From NCBI GenBank assembly GCA_002633025.1, contig NMRB01000672.1, forward strand, positions 37,784-101,783: a DNA stretch of 64,000 nt. Reading direction: 5' to 3'. The translations under genes were made by a program, and so were the position numbers. Shown here one piece after another: positions 20,818 through 31,400 of the stretch. A model generated the notes under the pieces. That model was not told where the DNA came from and did not search any database. It saw nothing but the letters and a program-made list of their open reading frames with translations. Position 1 is the first letter of the stretch; each line of letters starts with the position of its first letter. This stretch comes from Notospermus geniculatus. Its lineage: Eukaryota > Nemertea > Pilidiophora > Heteronemertea > Lineidae.

Positions 20818-23408
20818 CTCCTCTCCCTAGTCATCCTTGGGGAGTCTTGCAGATACCAAAGAAACCTGTTCCAAATGTGGGTGGCAAATTGTTTGATCTC
20901 TCCCTTCATTCATCCTATTTTCAAAAGAATTAACTCTCTCTCGGCTTGCTTGTGAGGTTTCTGTCATGCAATATTAGTGGTACTTTCATAATCTACCTTT
21001 GTTGTATAGGACATGGCTGACACACGATTGATATTGATTTTTCTGCTCCCTGTGTTCAGCACACTGGTCCTCAAGCCCACTTGCCTTCCTTGAGTTAGAA
21101 GATATTGAAAGACAAGCTATATGGAAAGTATTTATTTCATGCCTTGTCTCAGTAATACTGTGGGTCTAGTACATGGATCTTAACTGGTAATCATTCAATT
21201 GTGTGAAGCTTTGCTGTTCTTTGCAACCTTGTACGGATTGGCCTGACTGTAGTGATTGTGTGAGTGGATTGAAGCCGTGGAAACTGAAATTTTCCTCAAG
21301 AATTTTTTTCCTGGCAAGAGCCCCCACTGCCATCCTTTGATTCATTGCCTGAACAAAGCATATTGCATTTAATATGATGAAAATGATATTTGCACATTTT
21401 TGTCACTTTTTTGTTGTTTTTATTGAATTTGATATAAAACCTGTAAGAATATATCTGTATATTTCTGTGCATGACGTTTTTCAAGATATTTTTGTATCTG
21501 TGATACAAATAAGGGTACATGTATTTTCATTTTATAACCTTTTCACAGGAGAGTGGCTTAGTGTGTTCAGTCTTTTCCTGACCATTCTAAAATACATATA
21601 GCACCACCTCTACATTCAGGACCTCTGAGACAAACTTGCCTTTTCTTATTCAATATTTTCTTGGCAATCATTGAGTTTTTGCAAGGAGCCAAGGCAATAT
21701 TGTATTAACAATGGTCATCGCACTTGTTTTAGGATTGGTTGCGGTGCCATGTACCGGTACCAGTACTAGAAGAGACCAGCTGCAAGGTTGGTCATATCTG
21801 GTAGGCCTACCTATCAAAGGCATTACATGAGACCTGAACAGCAGTCTTACCATTAAAATATCTACTTCAGAATATTAACTTCCAAAAACATTTGTCTTGC
21901 CAAAGATCTTGTTGCTTCTGAGATTTTGATGGTGTGACAATTGAAAATTCTTTACATAAGACGACTTCCAATTTAGTGATAGTCGTTTCATCCAAGATTA
22001 TCCACCGGTCGAATGACGTGACCATTTGGGATAGGACTCAAGTCCAGAATCGATAAAAAGATAATTTCTGTTCCATCATAGGAAAAGTTCCAGATAAAAA
22101 TCCTGCATGTGATGCTAACAGTAATTTTACTAAATGTTGCCATTTTCACTGAATTTTCTACACCTTTTCGTACATGTATGTGATATTTGTGTATGTTGCT
22201 GGTTTTTGAGAAATAGGAAAATGTAGTTTAGCTTTATGCCTTTTACTCTATAGTAAAATAACAGGAACTGGCTTATGCTTGATAGAGAGGTTTAAATTTC
22301 TCTTTCAGAATACAGTGATAATCTGTGTTAATGTCAATTCAATGTTCACAAAATGGCTTACCATTATTCAAAGATCTATTAAATTACTCTGCAGGCCTAC
22401 TTCCCTGCCTTCGCTATGATTAGGAAAGACAATTTCCCCTGACCAATGCAATAGTAAAAGCATTTACTAATTTATGCATATCACCAAATGTATGAAAATC
22501 CCCAGGCTTTTCTGACGGAGAGTAGCTGCAATTAAGTCAGTGACATTCAGCATAAATGATTCCCTTCCGAAGTGTATGCCTAGTGTGAAAAGCCAATGAA
22601 CTGGCAACAGTTTATGTAAGGAAGTTTATAGCGCTTGTGTGACTCACTGCCATCTAGCATTTTGAAAGGTTTGATGAAACTTTGGTTTGTTGTGTGACAT
22701 ATACATCATATTTTTCATTGCACCATGATAACCTTTGGTAAACCAGGCCCCAAACAAATGGCCCAAATTAAGGTGTAATTGATGCTTCCTTATGAAAGTG
22801 TGATAATACTGAGTATTTTCATAATGGGCTAGTTATTTCCATCTTGCGGTTTTCAACATATTTTCTTGACTATCTTGGTAAAAGCGAGTCAGAGTTGAAC
22901 AAATACTACCTGCAAATTTGAAAGACCTGGCCCAAAGTTCATCCATAATCCTGTTTTACTTCATTAATACTCACAAAAAAAACAAATGTTGTCATGTCAT
23001 GTTGTCTCAATTAAGGATGACCATGTTGTGGTAATCTCCATGCTACTGTTGTACTGTTATTGATTATCTGTAGAATTTGCAAGGCTATTAGGTATGCATT
23101 ACATTGCTCTATTGATCGCTGCTGTGTAGTTTGTCACTGAAAGGACCACTAAATAGAGAAACAAGTTGATAGCATACACTGCTTTTGTACCACTGTTATC
23201 GACTACCGAGTTATTCAATAGTGCCATGGTAATGAACTGTCTCAAATAACTGTTAACCCCAGGGGGTCTGATTCCTGAGTCCTTCACATTATTTCCTGCC
23301 ATGTGTGTTCTCTGGATCTATAACATGGTTTATGATGCATATAGGCAAGAGGAAGCACTTGGGAATGCCAGCCAGGCACCAGGTCATCTTATAATATGTA
23401 TAGAGGTT

Positions 23409-23605
23409 TCCCATGTGATGTCACATGGACGTCATCAAGGCGACGTTGGCCGTCAAATTGACCACGTCTTTCCTGAAGGAACGTCACGATGACGTTATTT
23501 CATGCGCTGTCGCGTCATGTCAGGGGGAATGTCAATCCACGTGTAGCACCCTATTGACACCAGTTTGCGTCATTTTGACGTCCAGTCACATTATTTGATG
23601 ACATC
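23409..23605. promoter_or_regulatory. cluster of CRE-like TGACG half-sites
   Basis: About 200 bases with many CGTCA/TGACG words, including gacgtcatc, aacgtcac, gatgacgtt and tttgacgtc, plus the palindrome ccatgtgatgtcacatgg. This could be an enhancer bound by bZIP factors or a decayed repeat. No gene start is nearby. Confidence 0.25.
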
Positions 23606-25718
23606 AGTGGGATTCCTCTATAGCCCCCGAAGAGTGGATACACTTACTCTTCCTATCTTGATTGGTGTCTATGAACCTTGTAACTGTTATTAGAGAGAGA
23701 TATCCCTCGAAACAGGCTGCCTGACCACCATGGGACATGTCTGAGTTCCTGTACTTGTACTGTTCAGCTACTTGGAGTTGAACCTCAAGCTGTAGCTGAA
23801 GAATGTGCTTGTCCATTGCACATTCTGGCCTGTAGGAGGATGATGTGAGAACTTTCGGCTATGACTGGGGTGGTCAGAGTGAAATGCATTGTCTAACATC
23901 TAAGGCCACACTGGCACAAATTTAACTAGGGTGGTGTTAATGAAGGGTACCAGGAAGTACCGGGTACTGATAGAGTGTCCAGATTGAGAAACGTGTTTTG
24001 ATCTGAGTATCCTGTTGTTTCACTGTTGTCTACCTCTGAAAGAAAGACTTCAGCAGTTTTATTCCACAACACTGCCATTTTGCAGGTTTTCTCATTCCTA
24101 CATGTAAACATGTATTTGATGTTGTACTCCTGGCATATTTACACACTGAGTATTTTGTACTTTTGTTACACTAATATTTATTTCACTTTACACTTTAATT
24201 TTATTTTGTTAGGGTTTGTTTAGGGCTAATGCTGCTGACAATGAGATTGTGTGTCAATGTGATCACTTGTGTTTGCAAGAAATTAAAATATTTCGCCTGG
24301 AGATGTAGACTTAATGTTAGTTCTTCTGTTCGTACCTAGGCCTGGCGTCTACTATACTGAGAATGTCTTTCAAAGTGTTTGGAGAAGAGCTGTGATTCAT
24401 CAAGTGGACCTATCCATAAAACAAATGAACCCATAAGTTGACTTGGGTAATGCTCCATCCAAAAAGTAAATCAAGGTGAAAGGAAGTGAATCAGTAACAA
24501 ATCTTGCACCAATTTCATGAAGTACTGTAGCAGGGATCAAAGTTCATATTATTCTGAAAAAGCAGATTTTGGTCGAACCTGGCCCAAAAAATCAAGTCGC
24601 ACACAATACAAAATGCATTAGAACATCAATTTTTTGGGTCGCACAGAGCAAAATGCAAGTCGCATTTTAGACCAAATTTAATGGTCATGAACTTTGAACT
24701 ACCAAAAAAACATCTGCGTCACAGCTGCCTTTCCTACCTGATAACAGTTTTTAAGGACAGCACAAACCTACTGAATCGCAGTAGATGAAGATTTGGCCAA
24801 TGCGCCAAAGGATGCAACTACAACAAGAAAGTTCAAAAATAATTTATTTAATATTATTAAATCATAAGATACAGTATTCTTTATATTTTTCTGAAGACCA
24901 ATTTGTCATGTAAATATTGCATTTTGACTGAAAATGATACGCAAAGACTAGCACATTTAAGAGCGGTAAACAACAAATTTATTGTTGTATGATGAAAAAT
25001 ATGGAGTGACTACTGAGACAATATCCCTGATTACTTATCAAATTGCACAGAGTAAAATCAACAAAGTTAAGTCACTACTCCCAAAAATTAACAAAATTGG
25101 AATCAAAGTACCGGTAAAAACAATAATGGTAAATGCAATTACCAAGGTCTGACACACTGCTGATTGGGGGGGGGGGGCAAGTGGCATAGCTGAGGCTTTG
25201 AGTTTGATACCCAGGCTAATTGCCACTTCGCTCTCAACTCAACTCTGGTCTGAAAGCATCAAGCAGCACTGAAATCATGTTCATTGCCAGTGAGTATTAA
25301 GCTTACATGTGCATGTACGGAACTTGTGCTCAAGACCGTTGTGTCATCAGATGCTGCCACCTATCAGATGAATTTCAAACTCAAATCACCAATGATTACA
25401 ACACAGTATTTCAACAACTCATGTCTCATAATCATATTTTGAGAACTCACTTATTTGCCTGTACTGAGTTTTCACCACTTATTTTGGTTCACTGTGTTCA
25501 TTTACTCAAGCACCTAAACCTTATCTAGCCCAATATAACTTACGGTACTACAAGAAAGTAGTGAGGAAGAATGACTTGAAAAACAAAAAACAATAGTGTA
25601 AATCACTGAGCCTAAGGGACTTATAAAGATTGTTGTTCTATAAAGACCTAAAGTCACAAACTCAATAAAGACTGCAATTACAATAATGTCGACTCTTTTT
25701 TTGAAATGTCTCTCAATA

Positions 25719-27203
25719 TCACCTCCTCGTACTTGCAAGGTAGATATTCCATATCAGGGAGATCATACTGGCAAACAACACACGATACTGGAAGGATAAA
25801 ATGTTAGGGTTTTTGTCAATTTTATTCACGCATGTTCTAAGGTATTCTATCCTGAATGCACTCACCACAAGAATAGCTTTTTTCACAGTTGACTCCATCT
25901 TCCAGACTGAATTCTGAGAGACACTCAGAAAGGCTGACCAATTCACGTACTAGTGTCCTCTTCATCAAGTCTAGTAGCTGCCGAGCTCTATACTATATCC
26001 TAATTGTTATTTCCAACCCAAATGCCTATAATAAGCTCCCCGTACCCAAAATGTTAAGTGAATCAAATGATACTAGCGCTTACCTCAGAGGGAACATAGT
26101 TGACATTGACAAATTGAAAGAGGGTCCAGATTTTCCAGTTCATTTGAAGAACCGACCAGAAGTACTCTTTGATTTTCTGTGTTGCAACCTTGAATCCATA
26201 TCCCTTGGAAAATATAAGATATGACTCATTCAAATCATCGTCAAATACCATGAGAGAGTCATCAAGGAAATGTAGCAGAAGTATATTCCAAGTACGCCAA
26301 TATCATGTACCAGTATTGTATCAAACAGAAGACTAATGAATGTGGGCCAAGCTCTTTTTTTATTGTTGTTTTTACTTACCTCAATCATAGTGACGACATA
26401 AAAGTAAAGGACTAGATAAGGTGGAGTTAATATCATTCTGTCAATCACAATCCTCTTTAAGGCACAGTAGGATGCCGTCCTTGGCACCCATTGGTCAAGC
26501 CAGATATAGAACTGATGTGTCAAAGGACCAGCAAAAACAAATCTGAATAGTGAAGTGGATAGTATACGTTATTATGCAGTACCATTGAGACAAGGAACTG
26601 AGGAATACAAGTATCCAAAAACACCATTCAATTGGTCATGCAATGGCAGGAGACAAATACCTACCCAAATGTTGTGAATGCCACTGTGCTCCTTGGGTTG
26701 ATCAATTGTCCCTTACTTGGGTTGTATTTGATGGCTTGAGCAATGAGATCACCTAGGCCGGCAATGATACCACTTCAAAAGAAAGCATAGAACGAAAGAT
26801 TGGAACAGAAATTAGAAAAACACTGCAATGAGAATACTAGGGCTAGGCCTACTGGTAGTATTAGTATAGAATAGAATCGTCTGCTATATCTGCATCCTTC
26901 AATTCAAAAATTCAACCTATCTGTCACCTGTGTGTCAAGTGTCCAGGCCGAAGTTTCAGTCATTGTACATGGTATAGGCCTACCAGGCCAGAATATGATG
27001 TGCTGGTAGGCCTACTCATCATGCATTGTAATTGTGTGCATTCACATCACACACCACTCCCAGCTAAACAGCTAAACAGGACATGAGGAAGACACCTACC
27101 TTGAAATTGCCTTCGTTAAAATTGGTTTTTCACGAAGATATTTCGTGTACAGGCGAATATACCTGTCAAAAGTTCCTTCATTCTTTTCTTTACTGAAACT
27201 CAT
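25719..27203 (-). CDS. PXMP2: peroxisomal membrane protein 2 (Mpv17/PMP22 family)
   Basis: Five exons join in phase: 27203-27100, 26772-26665, 26542-26380, 26203-26084 and 25787-25719, giving 187 aa (human 195). The protein follows the Mpv17/PMP22 plan: an N-terminal YLREKPILTKAIS segment, a GDLIAQ motif, the GPLTHQFYIWLD motif, a hydrophobic YLVLYFYVVTMIE helix, the signature QMNWKIWTLFQFVNVNYVP, and a C-terminal helix ending LASTRR. Four hydrophobic segments are consistent with a channel-forming peroxisomal membrane protein. PXMP2 is preferred over MPV17 or MPV17L because of the C-terminal half; paralogues cannot be separated fully without an alignment. The gene is head to head with the DGCR2-like gene. 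Confidence 0.9.
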
Positions 27204-27309
27204 GGTGAAAAAATCATGAAAGGGGCTGCGAAAAGTTAGAAAACGGGATTGATTTTATTTGCAGATCAAAAAAATTGTTACATGGGCGCAGCCATATTGA
27301 ATTTGATGC

Positions 27310-27382
27310 TAGACTGAGTCGCTGACCTCGTAACGCTCCGTAAATCGTGTAGTGGAGTGTATCGCGGGCAAAGGACCAGTGT
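27310..27382. mobile_element. 73-bp palindromic element, copy 4, with 9-bp flanking repeats
   Basis: The core tagactgagtcgctgacctcg...ggaccagtgt contains a degraded cgctccg / ggagtgt stem. It is flanked by atttgatgc (27301-27309) and aattgatgc (27383-27391), eight of nine identical. It lies about 110 bases upstream of the PXMP2 start codon, probably in its promoter or 5' UTR. Confidence 0.65.
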
Positions 27383-27439
27383 AATTGATGCAATATCGTA
27401 CTTTCTCGCGGTATCTCTGGCATTACGAGATGGGCGGGG

Positions 27440-27685
27440 CTATTCGTACCGTCACGGTGCAAATAACGCCAAACCAGATCTTATTCGTACCGCGACGGTG
27501 CGAATAGTGCGCCGTCGGTTCTTATTCGTACCGTGACGGTGTGAATAGTGCGCCGCTGGTTCTTATTCGTACCGTGACGGTGTGAATAGTGCAGGAATAG
27601 CTCTTATTTACACCGTCACGGTGGGAATAGTGCGTGGAGACTGATTATTCGTACCGTGACGGTGATGTATAATTTCTGCACCGTA
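27440..27685. repeat. 41-bp tandem array, six units, each a palindrome
   Basis: The word ttattcgtaccgtgacggtg recurs at 27440, 27481, 27522, 27563, 27604 and 27645, an exact 41-base spacing. Each unit is itself a near palindrome (tattcgtaccg paired with cggtgcgaata). One inverted unit stands alone at the other end of the element. Confidence 0.85.
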
Positions 27686-28000
27686 ACTCGGACAGTGCGA
27701 CTGTGGGCAGCAGATCGAAAATGATATTTTAGCCTGGTCAATTTTTTTCCTTTGACGGGGTCCAGTGATCCCATCTTTCACAGTTAATGATGAAATGTTG
27801 GCCTCTGCTGTCTGATGATAAAATATTTTTCATAGGCCTAGGCTAGGCCCTAATTTTTTTAAAACAAATTTGGCTCAAGAATTACGCAGTTCCACGTTTT
27901 CCGACAGTCACACGGATCGATATCACGATATCGATAAAAAGACGAAAAGAAGAATAAAGGAGGTGAAAGAAGAACTAAAAGAAAATAAAGAAGAACTGTC

Positions 28001-28075
28001 ATGACGGGGCGCGAACCCGCTGCCTTCCGTTTGATAACCACCCACGTAAACCACTCGGCCACTGAGGTTCATGCT
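28001..28075 (-). pseudogene. tRNA-like sequence with A and B boxes
   Basis: On the minus strand, an A-box-like TGGCCGAGTGG (28061-28051) is followed by a B-box-like GGTTCGCGCC (28017-28008). The T arm folds (GCGGG, loop TTCGCGC, CCCGT), but acceptor and D stems do not pair well. It is best read as a decayed tRNA or tRNA-derived SINE head within the mobile element. Confidence 0.5.
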
Positions 28076-28454
28076 GCGAACAGTGGGGAATCATTAGATA
28101 CTTTAGTCATGTTAGTAGGCCTACATTGCCCAAAAGCATTGACTCTAAAACTTCTTTTCCTGGTAGCTAGTGGTTGTAAATTAACGTTTTCATCAAGAAT
28201 ATTGAAAAAAAATCCGGCATTGTGCGAGATGATACCGGTAACTTCATCTGGCATGCCTTGAATGAAGCTCTCTGATTGGCTGTTTACGACGGTGTGAATA
28301 AGATCTGGTTTGGCGTTATTTGCACCGTGACGGTACGAATAGCCAGTGCGTTACGAGATTTCCGAAGGGGATAATTTGTCTCGATTTGTTCACTACAAAA
28401 GTCTTAATATCTACGTTTTTTGGTGCATTAGGGTAATCAGTGCCATCAGAAAAC

Positions 28455-28487
28455 ATGGCTAGATTCCGCAGATTATTAAAAACCTAA
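28455..28487 (+). promoter_or_regulatory. 10-codon upstream ORF overlapping the DGCR2-like start
   Basis: ATG at 28455 reads ten codons to TAA at 28485-28487; the last A of this stop is the first base of the main ATG (28487). If the mRNA includes this region, the uORF would impose termination and reinitiation at the main start. Confidence 0.5.
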
Positions 28488-31400
28488 TGGATGTGGTTGA
28501 AATTGTGAAATTGGTGCTGGTGGCCCGATTGTTGATTGCTGGAACGAGAGCTTGGGGTTCCACTGCTGCTGCTGCTGCAGTCAACACGAACTCGCAACGA
28601 CTTCAGCAACAGGACACGGCGAGTGCAAGTACTGCCACTGGTGAGTTGTGTTGTGTGTTGAAATACATGTGCAGAAATAGGTTTTATTCAGTACAAACAG
28701 TAGGCCTACCGGTATCTTAAGAAGAATAAAAAAGGAGGCTTAGCTACCAGCTAGACTAGAGGACGAGATGATGACCAAATTTGAAATTGGCGTTGAAACA
28801 AAAACTTGAAACATGAAAAGTGACCCACACTGCTGGCACAGGCTCTCAGTTTCACTCTGCTCGCTCGGACACTGACCAGGCACTGCTCACTGGCCCGACC
28901 GAACTGGTGCACTTAGGCCTACTTGGTACAAAAATGACCGTTGTCCATACTTGCTGGGTTGCGCGTTTTACCTCCGGCGTTGTGTCATTAATAGGACGAT
29001 GTCAGCAATCACTGCAAAATGGTTAGGGTTTTGCTCGGTTTTTAGCTGGCATTGCTTTGCAGGCAAGGTAGGGTGGTCACCACAAAAGGTACGGAGGTGT
29101 AATAGAAAACCATTACAAAATTGGGCTGCAAGGTAGGGTGGCTAATTCTTAGGTAGGGTGGTAAAATGCCAAGGTAGGGTGAGCCACTCTAACAAAAAGC
29201 CATGCGGAGAACACTACACTGTACTGTACCATGTCTACTTAATGAGCAACCTGACATCTATTCATATTCCCTTTTTTTGCAAAGAGTTGTGAACATATCA
29301 GTTTGGCAAAACACAAATTTTGCCAAGGTATCTTAATCCCCATGCAACCTTCAGCAAGCTGAGATCATTCAACATTGGTTCCAGTTCTGTCCACTTCATT
29401 CATTGCTCTTCTTCCTGCCACAACACAATATTAGAATATCAGTCAATTCAGTGACTGTGATATACATGTACTTTGAATTGCTGCCATTATTAATGTTGCT
29501 GCAGTGCTAGAGTCTATACTGTGACTACTTAGCAAACTCACTCATCTCAGATCATTACAATCATGCAGCAGTTGAAAATGTTCATGTTTCATTCCTTGCA
29601 CTTTTGAGTTATTCATGTTCGTTGAGCTGCTTCCCTTGAGACTGTGACTCACACCTTGAGCCGACAAGGCACGTATGCGACTGTCGATATGTTGAGTACT
29701 CTGTACCATTGCATTGATAATTCAGCTGCAGATTTTTGCCAAATAAGCACCCTTAAAAACCATTGATACAGGAAGCCACATAACAAAACAGTTCATTTCT
29801 TATGCATTCCTTGTTGTGAAAAGTTGTTGGGAGCCCTCCACGAATATTTGGTTTCTGGATCATTAGCTCCTATCCTCTGTATTGATATTTATATACTAAT
29901 GCGTCTGATTTGGGCTACAGCTGCAGAATATTCATTGGACCATGCATCCAGGCTCATGGTTGGTGTTTATCTATAAGATGGAAATGTGCCCATAATTCAT
30001 CTCAGACTTGAGATTCATTTTGGCAGAGATGTGGCGTAGAGCACATACATGTAGCTTGGGTTACTTTGAGATTCATTTTGGCAGAGATGACGTGGTAGAG
30101 CACATACCTTGGGTTACTTTAGCTTCGCCAACTTGGCTTGCAGAGATGATCTCAGTGGGATTTCCAGAGTGTACAACCAGCTTTTATGGACAGCAGACAA
30201 ATGGGACTGGTTGGCATGTGGCAGCAGTCATCCAGATAGAGACTGAAAGACCGAACACTCCTTTACTTCTGACATTCCTGAAACAGAGCTAACTTCTGAA
30301 ACATGGTATTTCATGATTGTCTGTTCCTCAAACAAAGGCTCAGTGTTATACATGTCTGTATATCATTTACTAGGCACACCCCACTTGTAGATCATCATAG
30401 CTCTGTCTTATGACCACTGCCCCACTTCAACAAGCAATACATACCAAAAGCAAGGTGCTTGTTGGTTTCTGCTACAGTGTGTTCGTGTGCTGATCCCGAT
30501 ATGTTAGTGTCATCTTCCTCAGAAATCAATGAATGGGTTCATGGTTAGGGATCATCTTGTCTCTGGCCCAGCCATCTCTAACTATTTACTGTACCATGTG
30601 TACTGTACACCGTCCCTGTTGGACTTGTCGACACAAACCAGTCATGGGGTCGTGTTATTTGGATGCTCTGATTGGCTCAAAATAGGAATAAAAGAAGTAC
30701 ATGTACATCTGCTATGGCTAGTTCAGATCCTCAGCATCAGATGCTCAATACATGCCAAGCTCTCTGTTGCTCTTGTCCTTGGACCTGGCACTGTTCTAGC
30801 TATATGGTTTCATTAATGACGCTGTTTAAGGAGTGTTTTATGACATTGGGTGGATACTCTTATTGCTATGCATACACATTGGTATTGATGTTCTCAGGGG
30901 TGTCGTCAGTTGCCGTGGTTATCGCTATCAGGATGGAAATGAGAAGTGGGAGCTTGATGTGTCAGTCAAGGGAAAATCAACTACAGCAGGCGTAGCACGG
31001 ATTTATACACGGAAACAAAAGATGTCTTGCCTGGTAGACTTCTTGACCTCTGCCTGTTTCATAGCTCACAGCTTCTGGGGGGCTTGTCACTGTCAGTAAG
31101 GTTTCAACAGTAACCAGCATGGCCGCTGCGTTGCTCAAAATCTCCTTTCTTTAGAATGATTTTGGGCAAAGATCATGATCAGATTGACAGTTACATCAAT
31201 GTAGTCTTTCATGTTGGAAAATGCCGTTTTCAATAAGTAGAAATGACTGTAGAGTGGTATTTTTCATCTTTGCAGAATCAGAGAAATTGCACTGCTATGA
31301 CTGGGATGGGAATGAGGTTGAAGATGGCAAGCAGTTTACCCCGGACAAGCTGGACCCATGTATGACATGCACCTGTGTGAAAGGCAAGCGCACGATGTGT

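Larger units (their letters stand above)
20129..25718. other. long AT-rich non-coding stretch
   Basis: After the coiled-coil gene stop (20128) and before the PXMP2 stop (25719, opposite strand) I find no exon supported by splice sites or protein similarity. Part is probably 3' UTR of both genes. It contains the double hairpin at 20670-20817, a cluster of TGACG words near 23410-23600, and a G9 run near 25167. Confidence 0.5.
27423..28359. mobile_element. ~0.92-kb TIR element with 9-bp target-site duplication
   Basis: The 9-bp word ttacgagat occurs at 27423-27431 and 28351-28359. Just inside lie inverted ends of about 50 bp, the left running ggctattcgtaccgtcacgg and on through gccaaaccagatcttatt, mirrored at 28285-28344. 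The first six bases next to the duplication do not match well. The left side carries six 41-bp subterminal repeats and the middle holds a tRNA-like segment. No transposase frame is present, so it is non-autonomous. It fills most of the spacer between PXMP2 and the DGCR2-like gene. Confidence 0.75.

Noticed and set aside
25889-26224. 111-codon plus-strand frame
   Set aside because: Antisense to PXMP2 exon 4 (26203-26084), whose minus-strand protein clearly matches the Mpv17 family.
27440-27685. CRISPR-like regularly spaced repeats
   Set aside because: The period is 41 bases with spacers that are themselves similar, it sits inside a TIR element of an intron-rich eukaryotic genome, and no cas genes exist.
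28001-28075. Functional tRNA gene
   Set aside because: Only the T arm folds properly; acceptor and D stems do not pair, so it is called a pseudogene or tRNA-derived repeat.
30008-31099. Several 88-107-codon frames in the DGCR2-like intron that could hold the missing lectin domain
   Set aside because: None shows C-type lectin or LDLR-A cysteine patterns, and the flanking exons already join in phase.
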